DNA of 9,062 bases from Candidatus Poribacteria bacterium (lineage in GTDB: Bacteria; Poribacteria; WGA-4E; WGA-3G). The translations under genes were made by a program, and so were the position numbers. Shown piece after piece: positions 1-7,759 of the stretch (its first letter is position 1; each line of letters begins with the position of its first letter). The stretch covers positions 1 to 9,062 of the forward strand of contig VYFM01000389.1 of NCBI GenBank assembly GCA_009842375.1, written 5' to 3'. The notes beneath the pieces are model-generated. The model did no database searches. It saw only the letters and a list, made by a program, of their open reading frames with translations, and was not told where the DNA came from.

Positions 1-2003
1 GTACAACCTGTTATGCATGGACACATCAAGGCGAGAAAATGGAGGAACAAACCCTCAAGACACTTGCTGATGCACCTTTCAACAAGATGCGGATGTGTAT
101 ATTTCCCAAAGATTATTCGTATAACAAGAATGAACCTGTCTACTATCCTTATGAAGGAAAACCACTCAAGGATTGGGATTTTACAAGATTCAACCCAGAA
201 TTTTGGCAGCATTTTGAGAAACGCGTTCAAGATCTTTTAGAACTCGATATAGAAGCAGATATTATCCTATTCCACACTTATGACCGATGGGATTTTGAAA
301 ACATGGATGCTGAAAGTGATGACCGCTATATCCGTTATGCTGTCGCACGTTTAGCTGCCTTCCGTAATGTGTGGTGGTCTCTTGCCAATGAATATGACAT
401 CATGCCTGCAAAAGAGGAATCTGACTGGGATAGATTTTTTCAGATTATCCGTGACCATGACCCGTATCAACGATTGAGAGGAATCCACAACTGCAGAGGT
501 TGGTATGATCACAACAAACCGTGGGTAACACACACAAGTATACAGACATCAAACATGGCTGAGGGTATACACTATCGCACACGATACGGAAAACCTGTAA
601 TCTATGATGAGTGCCGCTACGAAGGGAATATTCCGCAGGGATGGGGAAATATCACCGCACAACAGATGGTGCAGCACTTTTGGGCAGGTACAGTTTCTGG
701 GTGCTACGTTGGGCACGGAGAAACTTATGCACATCCTGAAGACCTTCTTTGGTGGGCAAAGGGTGGTTTGCTATGTGGAGAAAGTCCATCTCGTATCAAC
801 TTTCTCAAAGATTTCATGTCAGATGCACCCCCATTTGATATGCTCGAACCTGTCGGAGATGATAAAGGTATATATGTCCTTGCAAAACAGGATGAATACT
901 ATCTTGTATATACAACCGAACCCCAGACGATAACAGTCCAACTACATGGAAATAATCCGTATAAAATTGATGGTGTTGATACGTGGAATATGAAAATACT
1001 TCCAATTGGCACAGCACAACCAGGTGAATATACATTTGCTGCGCATCGCAATGATTTTGCATATCGTTTTACACCTTATGAGCCGGGAGAAACACTTCGT
1101 CCTGAAGCAAAAGCATCTGCTGATGTTCTGCAAGGAAGCGCACCGTTAACAGTGGCTTTCTCGGCAGAAAGCAACTTGAAGCAACGATGGGATTTCGGTG
1201 ATGGCACATCATCTGACCAAACAAATCCTACACACATCTATAAAAAACTCGGTCAATACACAGCCATACTTAATGTTACTGACAATGAAGGATCATCATC
1301 AACAACAGCATTGAATATAAATGTCTTACCACCTGTTCCCACTGACATAGGAACATATACAGAATTTCCAGGATCACGTAATGAACTCGTTTATTTCTGG
1401 GAAAGTACTATTGAGGACAGGAATGGAATTGAAGCACATGATGATGCAATAATCACTGATGACGGGAAGATGGATCTTACCAATGGTTCGTTCCATGCCA
1501 AAGAAATAGATGAAACACTCCTTGCAGCCTGTAAAGAAAGTAATCAATTATCGATTGAGTGTCTTGTTACGACTGATAACTTGAAACAGAGCGGTCCAGC
1601 GCGGATTATCACGTTTTCTAAAGATGTCACACATCGCAACTTCACACTTGGACAGGACGGAAACCGTTTTGCTATTCGGATACGCACACCTCGTACTGGA
1701 GAGAATGGACAAGGTGGCGAATTTTCTTTCGGCAAGATAGAATCAGGAAAACCGATACATGTCATCGTTAGTTACTTTCCTGGGAACATTTACTGCTATG
1801 TTGACGGTGAATTAGTCCACTCTGGCAATGGAATTCAAGGTGATTTCAGCAATTGGGAATTGTTTCTACTACTTTTCGGTGATGAGGCAAATGGTGGTAG
1901 AAACTGGGATGGTAAACTTAGTCATGTGGCGATTTATAGCCGTTTTGTTGGATTGGAAGAGGCAGCCCATAAATTCCAATTGATACAAGAAAAGGCGAAT
2001 TAA
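1..2003 (+). CDS. Secreted glycoside hydrolase-like protein (DUF4038/DUF5605 type) with PKD and LamG-like domains, 5'-partial
   Basis: Likely an extracellular glycosidase with a TIM-barrel of clan GH-A type; the substrate cannot be told. The reading frame is open to the left edge (first full codon at 3). The 12 codons before the ATG at 39 read TTCYAWTHQGEK, which resembles the start of the catalytic barrel in this family. That ATG is therefore internal, and the true start, signal peptide and probable DUF5060 Ig-like domain lie outside the window. Counting from the ATG at 39: the barrel spans about 1-265, with a candidate acid/base Glu118 in SLANEYD (codon 390-392) and a candidate nucleophile Glu191 in PVIYDECRYEG (codon 609-611). 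A DUF5605-like beta domain follows at about 268-347. A PKD domain at about 355-430 contains WDFGDGTS at 384-391. A concanavalin/LamG-like domain at about 440-650 contains CYVDGELVHSG. The stop is 22 nt before the next gene, suggesting an operon. The fold family is fairly sure; enzymatic activity is inferred. Confidence 0.85.
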   Translation, partial: TTCYAWTHQGEKMEEQTLKTLADAPFNKMRMCIFPKDYSYNKNEPVYYPYEGKPLKDWDFTRFNPEFWQHFEKRVQDLLELDIEADIILFHTYDRWDFENMDAESDDRYIRYAVARLAAFRNVWWSLANEYDIMPAKEESDWDRFFQIIRDHDPYQRLRGIHNCRGWYDHNKPWVTHTSIQTSNMAEGIHYRTRYGKPVIYDECRYEGNIPQGWGNITAQQMVQHFWAGTVSGCYVGHGETYAHPEDLLWWAKGGLLCGESPSRINFLKDFMSDAPPFDMLEPVGDDKGIYVLAKQDEYYLVYTTEPQTITVQLHGNNPYKIDGVDTWNMKILPIGTAQPGEYTFAAHRNDFAYRFTPYEPGETLRPEAKASADVLQGSAPLTVAFSAESNLKQRWDFGDGTSSDQTNPTHIYKKLGQYTAILNVTDNEGSSSTTALNINVLPPVPTDIGTYTEFPGSRNELVYFWESTIEDRNGIEAHDDAIITDDGKMDLTNGSFHAKEIDETLLAACKESNQLSIECLVTTDNLKQSGPARIITFSKDVTHRNFTLGQDGNRFAIRIRTPRTGENGQGGEFSFGKIESGKPIHVIVSYFPGNIYCYVDGELVHSGNGIQGDFSNWELFLLLFGDEANGGRNWDGKLSHVAIYSRFVGLEEAAHKFQLIQEKAN

Positions 2004-2011
2004 CCCTAAAC

Positions 2012-2017
2012 AAAGGA
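2012..2017 (+). promoter_or_regulatory. Shine-Dalgarno for the PQQ-like propeller gene
   Basis: AAAGGA ends 8 nt before the ATG at 2026, inside the 22-nt gap after the glycosidase stop codon. It fixes the start of the downstream gene and supports translation from a shared transcript. Confidence 0.7.
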
Positions 2018-2025
2018 TTTCACAC

Positions 2026-3378
2026 ATGAAAAACATATCCATAACAATTTTATATCTATTCTTATTTGTTATTTTTATGTTGTTCAACCCATTGCATGCA
2101 CATGATGTAGTACAACAGCAAAATTGGAACCAGTTCCGAGGTCCAAACGGAGATGGAACAACAACCGCATCAAACCTTCCGATAGAATTTGGTGAGAAAA
2201 AGAACCTTCGCTGGAAAACACCGATTCACGATAAAGGTTATTCTTCACCCGTGGTGTGGGAAAAGCAAATTTGGCTAACAACTGCGCGGGTAAATGGCAG
2301 TGAACTTTTCGCTGTCTGTGTGGATCTTGATAGTGGTGACATAACACATGACATCAAAGTCTTTGACGTTGAGAATCCTCAACTTGAATATCCTGACATA
2401 AACAGTCATGCATCTCCTACACCGATTGTAGAGGCAGGTCGAGTTTATGTTCACTATGGCACCTATGGTACTGCATGTCTGGATACAAAAACTGGAGATA
2501 TACTCTGGGAACGTCGAAACCTGAATTGTGATCATAGAGTTCGTCCGGCATCTTCACCAATTATTGACGGTGACACTCTATTTCTTACTTATGACGGTGT
2601 TGATGTACAATTCGTTGCTGCACTGAACAAAATGACAGGGGATACAATATGGATAGAACATCGGAATGTTGATACAGACTTTGGGGAAATCCTCAAAGCA
2701 AAAGGGATAACGGACATAGAAAAAATTAAGAGGGAAAAACCGAACGATAACAGAAAATCTTATGCAACCCCAACTATCATAACATATCAAGGTAAGAAAC
2801 AGTTGATAAGTCCTGCAGCAGAGGTCACCTTCTCCTATGACACGAAAACAGGTGATGAACTTTGGCGCGTTCGTCATGAAGAATTGGGATGGAATGTAGC
2901 ATGTCGACCCATTTTTGCACACAACCTTGTCTACTTTACTACTGGTATAGAAAAGAACTTGTTGGCAGTTGATCCGTCAGGTACGGGTGACGTTACTGAT
3001 ACGCACATAGTTTGGCGGATGCGCAAGGGCGCTCCAGAAATACCTTCACCACTGATTGTTGACGACTTAGTGTTTGTTGTCAGCGAAGGTGGAGTGGTTA
3101 GTTGTGTAGATGCTAAGTCTGGAGATACAATATGGAAAGGTCGTATCAGAGGAAAGTATTGGGCATCACCTTTATATGCAAACGGGAACATCTACTTCTT
3201 CAATATAGATGGGATAGTGTCGGTTATTTCTGCAGGTCGAGAGTTAAAAATCCTCGCACGAAATAAGTTTGATACAGAATTTATCGCATCAGGTGCTGTC
3301 GCTGGTAATAAGTTAATCTTACGATCACTTACACATCTGTATTGCATTGAGAATATGCAAGAACCTAAACAAAATTAA
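2026..3378 (+). CDS. Exported PQQ-binding-like beta-propeller repeat protein
   Basis: A 450-residue protein of the PQQ-like (PQQ_2/PQQ_3) beta-propeller superfamily, common as secreted proteins in Planctomycetes and Poribacteria. The role is unknown; such propellers act as scaffolds or ligand-binding proteins unless a dehydrogenase fold and haem site are added, and neither is visible here. The N-terminus has a Sec signal peptide: MKN, a hydrophobic run at about 5-20, and a likely cut after Ala25 (PLHA|HD). There is no lipobox, so the product is probably periplasmic or released. The mature protein opens with NWNQFRGPNGDG, typical of this subfamily. Blade signatures of the GDxxW tryptophan-docking type occur at residues 157-161 (GDILW), 205-209 (GDTIW), 276-280 (GDELW) and 366-370 (GDTIW), with a variant THIVW near 330. 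Tight spacing after the glycosidase suggests co-expression. The family call is strong; the function is not known. Confidence 0.88.
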   Translation: MKNISITILYLFLFVIFMLFNPLHAHDVVQQQNWNQFRGPNGDGTTTASNLPIEFGEKKNLRWKTPIHDKGYSSPVVWEKQIWLTTARVNGSELFAVCVDLDSGDITHDIKVFDVENPQLEYPDINSHASPTPIVEAGRVYVHYGTYGTACLDTKTGDILWERRNLNCDHRVRPASSPIIDGDTLFLTYDGVDVQFVAALNKMTGDTIWIEHRNVDTDFGEILKAKGITDIEKIKREKPNDNRKSYATPTIITYQGKKQLISPAAEVTFSYDTKTGDELWRVRHEELGWNVACRPIFAHNLVYFTTGIEKNLLAVDPSGTGDVTDTHIVWRMRKGAPEIPSPLIVDDLVFVVSEGGVVSCVDAKSGDTIWKGRIRGKYWASPLYANGNIYFFNIDGIVSVISAGRELKILARNKFDTEFIASGAVAGNKLILRSLTHLYCIENMQEPKQN

Positions 3379-3394
3379 GATATATTAACTCTTC

Positions 3395-3423
3395 TTGATA
3401 ACGTTTGGTATTAATGACATAAT
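3395..3423 (+). promoter_or_regulatory. Putative sigma70-type promoter for the giant propeller gene
   Basis: In the 91-nt gap, TTGATA (3395-3400) and CATAAT (3418-3423) are separated by exactly 17 nt. Each hexamer matches the TTGACA/TATAAT consensus at 5 of 6 positions. A start site near 3430 would leave a leader of about 40 nt before the ATG at 3470. Seen: the hexamers and spacing. Inferred: that they are used. Such matches also arise by chance in A+T-rich DNA, and the consensus is only presumed valid for this organism. Confidence 0.45.
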
Positions 3424-3428
3424 TGTCA
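3415..3428. repeat. Short inverted repeat overlapping the putative -10 element
   Basis: TGACA (3415-3419) and TGTCA (3424-3428) are perfect inverted arms around a 4-nt TAAT centre, straddling the CATAAT hexamer. Its placement would suit an operator, but the arms are only 5 bp, so chance is a serious alternative. It is too weak and lacks a T-run, so it is not a terminator. Confidence 0.25.
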
Positions 3429-3453
3429 ATACAATAGCAGACTCAAACGGACT

Positions 3454-3458
3454 GAGGG
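3454..3458 (+). promoter_or_regulatory. Shine-Dalgarno deciding the start of the giant propeller gene
   Basis: GAGGG lies 11 nt before the ATG at 3470. The frame is also open upstream to a TTG at 3395, but that TTG has no purine-rich site before it and coincides with the -35 hexamer. Starting at 3470 also places a signal peptide and lipobox at the expected distance. Confidence 0.55.
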
Positions 3459-3469
3459 TATACATTAGC

Positions 3470-6400
3470 ATGAAAAATAGATTAGATGAAAACGATCCCC
3501 CCGCTAAGTTCCAAAAATCTACATGGATAGCCGCTTCTACTTTATTGATTTTGCTGTTGATTATTACTCTTGTTCAGATTGTAGGGTGCGGTCCTTTAGG
3601 TATCACTGATCCAGAATCAGATGTTCCTTTCCTCGATTCAAAAAATAATACGAAACCTATTAAAAAATGGCTTGTGAAACGTACATTGGTCAGTAACGAA
3701 GTCAACTGTATCGCTGCTGATTCAGAAAATGTTTGGTTCGCCACAAACAAAGGTGTTTCTCGTTGGGTGCGTAACGAAGATAAATGGCTACACTACACGA
3801 TGGAGAACGGTTTAGCAAATGATTTGGTCAATGCAGTAGAAATTGATGGGAAATGGGTTTGGTTCGCTACACAAGAAGGTGTTAGTCGATATGATATGGA
3901 TACCGAAACATTCTTAACCTTTCGTAGTATTGATGGGCTAGCAAGTGATCAGGTTTCCTCAATCGCTGTGGATGGCAACTACGTCTGGTTCGGAACATCT
4001 AATGGGCTAAACCGATATGACAAAACGATTGACAGTTGGGCAGTCCGCACACGCAAAGATGGCTTAATTAGCAGAATAATTACAACAATCGCAGTTGAAC
4101 CAGAGTATGTATGGGTTGGGACAGATAGAGAAATAAACCCAGATCCACATGGATGGGATGAAGACCCAAGATTCAGTAAAGGTGGGGTGAGTCGTTATCA
4201 CCGAGACACAGATTCTTGGAACAACTATACAAGATCGGATGGCTTGATAGACAACGAAATTGCCACAATTGCTGTAGACGGCGACAGTGTTTGGTTTGGC
4301 ACACAACACAGAGGCGTTAGTCAATACAATCAGGTTGACCAGACTTTCGTTAAAACCTTTACCAAAACAGATCTGTTAAAAAGCAATTTTATCTCCTCCA
4401 TCCGTTCTGACGGGTTTCAGGTTTGGTTTGGAACTGCCAATGCAGGTGTACATCGTTTTATCAAGCCCGTCAATACGTGGGTGCATTATACAAAAGCAGA
4501 CGGATTGGCGAGTAACAATGTAAGTTGGATTACCACACAAGGTAATGATGTCTGGTTTGCCAGTAAAGAGGATGGTGTAAGTCGCTTTAATAAGGTTAAC
4601 GGAGAATGGACAATCTACCAACAAGCCGATTTTCTTACAGACAACGATGTGCGGGACATTGAAAGAGATGCTGATGGAAACCTATGGATGGCAACAGTTT
4701 CCGGGCTTTCAGTATACTCTCCTCAAACACATACTTGGGAGATTATCTCAAGAGAAGATGGTCTACCTACAAACTATATCATGTCTGTAAATGTAGAATC
4801 TCATTCTAAGGAGTCTGGATCAAGTTCCATAGTTGAAATATCAGAACAAAAAAGTAGTGGGAAGCGAATTTGGATCGGTACTGCTCGTGGTCTCGGTTCG
4901 TGCACTCACCTTGGAGGAGATTGGACATTTCACCTTTCTTCTGAAAATGAGACTTTTGTAACTGCTGTATCAACTACAACTGATGAAAAGGAGCAGATTT
5001 GGCTTGGAACGAATTTGGGTCCAGCAATGTTTGATGCAAAACTACAGAAATGGACTCAACTTGCTCTTCCGGATACTCCTGAAAATCCACATATCTTAAC
5101 AGTCTATATACATGATCAATTTGTCTGGTTTGGAGGGGTCAATGGTGTTTGGAGATATTCAATTGCTGATAAACTGATGACGAATGTTTCGGAAGGATTA
5201 AATAACTTATCGGTCAATACGCTTCTTTCCATCAATAATATTATTTGGGCAGGAACACAAGATGGATTAGCAGAATATGATACCATAAACCAACGTTGGA
5301 CTCCTGTCACTTTATGGAAAAATACGGATGAAGATAAGACTCAACCGAGTATATCCGCATTTGCATATCATGATGGTGTGCTCTGGATAGGAACACCGCA
5401 AGGATTAGGCAGCTACAATGTTTCAACAAAAATGTGGAATGCACCAAAAAAATTGCAGAACATTCGCGATGTTGTCTGTAATGAGAACGAAACACTTTGG
5501 TTAGCAACATCAATGGGACTGGTTGAATATAATATTTCAGATGGAAAAGAGAAGGTACATCAATCACGTCCTATTCGGCAACCTTTAGTTGAAACCCAAG
5601 TATCACAAATTATGCTTGACGGTGATTACATCTGGTTTTCAAATTGGAAATCCTCTCGGAACGGGGGTATACTGAGGTTTCACCGTCCATCAAATACTTG
5701 GCAAAGATTTACACGATTGGATATTTTTCAGTCTACTCAGAAGAAAACAATGACAGTGCTGCGTTGGACTTATGTTGATGAAGACGCAGTCTGGTTCACT
5801 ACAGATTTCGGTGCACTTAGATATGATAAACAAAAAGATAGTTGGCAACATTTTACAATGGAGGATGGTCTGTCCGCCGATGACTTGGACAAGATCGCGG
5901 TCAGTGAAAAAAGTGTTTGGATAATACCAATGGTTGGTATGGAATTGAATCGCTATGATAAAGCAACCGGCTTGTGGGAGGTAGTAAAACAACCTGATAG
6001 ACATGAACAACATGAGAAACTTCGGGCTATTGCTGTTGATGGACCTGATGTATGGTTCGGATCAGGACATTCTGTTACACGATATAATGAAATAACTAAG
6101 GAATGGAAAGATTACCGACCAGCAGATGGTTTGGCTGGTCGAGGGACTGAATGGATTACCATTGATAAGGATTTCATCTGGATTGCCCGATCAGAATATG
6201 ACAGAGATAGCAATCGTCCCTTGTCACGATATGACAAAAAGACAAAGAAATGGTCAACCTTTTCCACAAATGACGTGCTCGCAGCAAAGACTATAAGACG
6301 TGTCATTGCTACCGAAAACGACGTATGGATACTCTATAGACCATGGGACAAATTCGTCACACGATACGATAGACTGAACAAAGAGTGGACCACCATTACG

Positions 6401-7675
6401 TCCGGTCGCGGCACACTGGAGCTTGCATCTGATGATGATTATCTCTGGTTAGCTGCTCCAAATGATGGTCTGCGTAGGTTTCACTTCGCGTCTGGTAGTT
6501 GGTCAACATTTAAAGACATTAAAGGGTTGTTACATAACCATGTAGGAGAATACGGGTTAACGGTTGATAAAGACTATGTCTGGGTAGGAACAATACGGGG
6601 TCTATCCCGTTACGACAAACATCGTGAGTCTTGGACCCCCTTTCCACAATTACCAACACTTTCTGGGCGTGCCGTCCGCACAGTAGAAACTGACGAACGA
6701 TTTGTATGGGTAGGTACCGACAGCGGACTGTCTCGTTATGATAAGATAATAGGTACGTGGAAGAACTATAGGCAGACAGGGGGTTCAGAGGAGATAGCAA
6801 CGCACAACGGACACTGGCACCGGCACCGACCAAAATCTCGTGGAATGCTCTCAGACAACGCTGTCAGTTCTATCGTAGTTGATGACCAGTATGTTTGGAT
6901 AGGTACACGCGATGGCGCAAATCGATTTGACAAAATAGCACTACGTTGGGATCAATACAAAACTGAACATGGGTTACCATCGAATAATGTTACCTCTGTC
7001 AGTACCGATGGCAACAACATCTGGGTTGGTACAAATTCTGGAATTGGGAAGTATCCGAGAACGGCTGATGATCTCAACGCATGGATTGCATATACATCCG
7101 GCACAGAAATCCAACCATCCTCTGTATCCAAGGAATTCGCTGAATCATTGGTGACCGATGAAATCTGGTGTATTACATCAAGCAGAAAATATGTGTGGGT
7201 CGGAACACGAAGAGGGGTGAGTAAATATGATATTAGAAGGGACATCTGGAAAACAATTACTTCCGAAGATGGTCTTGCGAGTGACGAAGTGAGTTGTATA
7301 GCAATTGATGAAGAACGTGTTTGGTTTGGTAGTGATCGTGGTGTGACGTTGTTTAATGAAAGGACAGCGGATTGGCGTATCTATACAACGCAAGACGGTC
7401 TTGCAAGCGATAAGGTGACAACTATCGGGGTAGATGGAAGTGATGTGTGGATTGGCACATACAACGCTGGAATCAGCCGATTCGATCAACTGGAGAATAA
7501 TTGGAAAACATACACCCGAAAAGAGGGATTGGCACATAACGGAATACTTTCTATGTCAATCGATAGCACTTATGTTTGGTTCGGAACGTATCGCGGATTG
7601 AGTCGTTTTGATAAACGAACAGGAATCTGGACAACTTTTACCGAGGCATACGGTCCTGAGGATATATTAAGGTAA
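3470..7675 (+). CDS. Giant lipoprotein of 29 tandem two-component-regulator-propeller (Reg_prop-like) blades
   Basis: A 1401-residue surface or periplasmic lipoprotein. Residues 1-40 form a lipoprotein signal: an 18-residue polar N-region, a hydrophobic stretch at about 19-38 and the lipobox IVGC with lipidated Cys40. A short linker follows, then 29 blades fill residues 78-1401, giving several stacked beta-propellers. The blade consensus is V..IavDg..VWfGT..GvsRYDk...W..yT..DGLasd, as in the Reg_prop repeats (PF07494) of Bacteroidota hybrid two-component sensors that detect glycan fragments. Unlike those, I see no Y_Y_Y domain, transmembrane helix near the C-terminus, histidine kinase or DNA-binding domain; the protein stops right after blade 29. 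A role as free-standing glycan sensor, adhesin or scaffold is inferred. The start at 3470 was chosen over the upstream in-frame TTG at 3395 because of the Shine-Dalgarno and signal peptide. Loop insertions sit in blades 4, 9, 15, 19, 23 and 25; the one in blade 23 is His-rich. Confidence 0.9.
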   Translation: MKNRLDENDPPAKFQKSTWIAASTLLILLLIITLVQIVGCGPLGITDPESDVPFLDSKNNTKPIKKWLVKRTLVSNEVNCIAADSENVWFATNKGVSRWVRNEDKWLHYTMENGLANDLVNAVEIDGKWVWFATQEGVSRYDMDTETFLTFRSIDGLASDQVSSIAVDGNYVWFGTSNGLNRYDKTIDSWAVRTRKDGLISRIITTIAVEPEYVWVGTDREINPDPHGWDEDPRFSKGGVSRYHRDTDSWNNYTRSDGLIDNEIATIAVDGDSVWFGTQHRGVSQYNQVDQTFVKTFTKTDLLKSNFISSIRSDGFQVWFGTANAGVHRFIKPVNTWVHYTKADGLASNNVSWITTQGNDVWFASKEDGVSRFNKVNGEWTIYQQADFLTDNDVRDIERDADGNLWMATVSGLSVYSPQTHTWEIISREDGLPTNYIMSVNVESHSKESGSSSIVEISEQKSSGKRIWIGTARGLGSCTHLGGDWTFHLSSENETFVTAVSTTTDEKEQIWLGTNLGPAMFDAKLQKWTQLALPDTPENPHILTVYIHDQFVWFGGVNGVWRYSIADKLMTNVSEGLNNLSVNTLLSINNIIWAGTQDGLAEYDTINQRWTPVTLWKNTDEDKTQPSISAFAYHDGVLWIGTPQGLGSYNVSTKMWNAPKKLQNIRDVVCNENETLWLATSMGLVEYNISDGKEKVHQSRPIRQPLVETQVSQIMLDGDYIWFSNWKSSRNGGILRFHRPSNTWQRFTRLDIFQSTQKKTMTVLRWTYVDEDAVWFTTDFGALRYDKQKDSWQHFTMEDGLSADDLDKIAVSEKSVWIIPMVGMELNRYDKATGLWEVVKQPDRHEQHEKLRAIAVDGPDVWFGSGHSVTRYNEITKEWKDYRPADGLAGRGTEWITIDKDFIWIARSEYDRDSNRPLSRYDKKTKKWSTFSTNDVLAAKTIRRVIATENDVWILYRPWDKFVTRYDRLNKEWTTITSGRGTLELASDDDYLWLAAPNDGLRRFHFASGSWSTFKDIKGLLHNHVGEYGLTVDKDYVWVGTIRGLSRYDKHRESWTPFPQLPTLSGRAVRTVETDERFVWVGTDSGLSRYDKIIGTWKNYRQTGGSEEIATHNGHWHRHRPKSRGMLSDNAVSSIVVDDQYVWIGTRDGANRFDKIALRWDQYKTEHGLPSNNVTSVSTDGNNIWVGTNSGIGKYPRTADDLNAWIAYTSGTEIQPSSVSKEFAESLVTDEIWCITSSRKYVWVGTRRGVSKYDIRRDIWKTITSEDGLASDEVSCIAIDEERVWFGSDRGVTLFNERTADWRIYTTQDGLASDKVTTIGVDGSDVWIGTYNAGISRFDQLENNWKTYTRKEGLAHNGILSMSIDSTYVWFGTYRGLSRFDKRTGIWTTFTEAYGPEDILR
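3701..7672 (+). repeat. 29 tandem propeller-blade coding repeats, about 126-130 bp basic unit
   Basis: The protein-level period is clear. Thirteen units (1-3, 5-8, 18, 24, 26-29) are 42-44 residues; the others range from 37 to 63 because of loop changes. Units start, counting residues from the ATG at 3470, at 78, 120, 162, 204, 264, 308, 351, 394, 437, 497, 542, 582, 628, 665, 711, 761, 806, 851, 893, 942, 982, 1029, 1069, 1132, 1174, 1232, 1274, 1316 and 1359. Units 1-7 and 24-29 are regular and close to consensus; units 9-21 are much more divergent. Units 2, 26 and 27 share DGLASD. At DNA level the copies have diverged, so this is an old array and not a hypervariable short-repeat tract. The boundaries are my choice of phase; the real blade edges may be shifted. 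Confidence 0.85.
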
Positions 7676-7759
7676 AGTACATGAGTCTATCATCGATTTA
7701 CCACAAGAAAGTTTGGAAATCTTGTACAAGATGATGTCAGACACCCAAAGAAATAAAAC
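7676..7759. other. 84-nt gap between the giant propeller and the EF-hand protein
   Basis: No convincing promoter, terminator hairpin or RNA is visible. It contains a perfect 10-bp palindrome CTTGTACAAG at 7721-7730, without a T-run. A weak AAAGAA at 7747-7752 is the only candidate ribosome site for the ATG at 7760. A non-annotated frame across the gap reads as a protein-like peptide but has no good start (see findings). The small gap and shared direction leave co-transcription with the upstream gene possible. Confidence 0.4.

Noticed and set aside
39..41. ATG as the true start of the glycosidase
   Set aside because: The frame stays open to the window edge, the preceding residues fit the catalytic barrel, and no signal peptide follows the ATG. 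The gene is cut by the window.
2578..2922. 114-codon open frame on the - strand, and similar antisense frames throughout
   Set aside because: All are antisense to well-supported propeller or glycosidase genes and their translations lack recognisable domains.
2026..3378. PQQ-dependent alcohol dehydrogenase
   Set aside because: At 450 residues it is shorter than usual quinoprotein dehydrogenases, and I see no haem-binding CxxCH or dehydrogenase disulfide motif; only propeller repeats are present.
3395..3469. TTG-initiated 25-residue extension of the giant propeller protein
   Set aside because: No Shine-Dalgarno before it; the ATG at 3470 has GAGGG upstream and gives a normal lipoprotein signal. 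The TTG overlaps a likely -35 box.
7721..7730. Perfect palindrome CTTGTACAAG as a terminator or regulator site
   Set aside because: Ten bases with no loop and no following T-run cannot form a rho-independent terminator; a single copy gives no support for an operator.
7681..7734. 17-codon ATG frame in the gap after the giant propeller gene
   Set aside because: Very short, no ribosome site, and the translation has no evident features.
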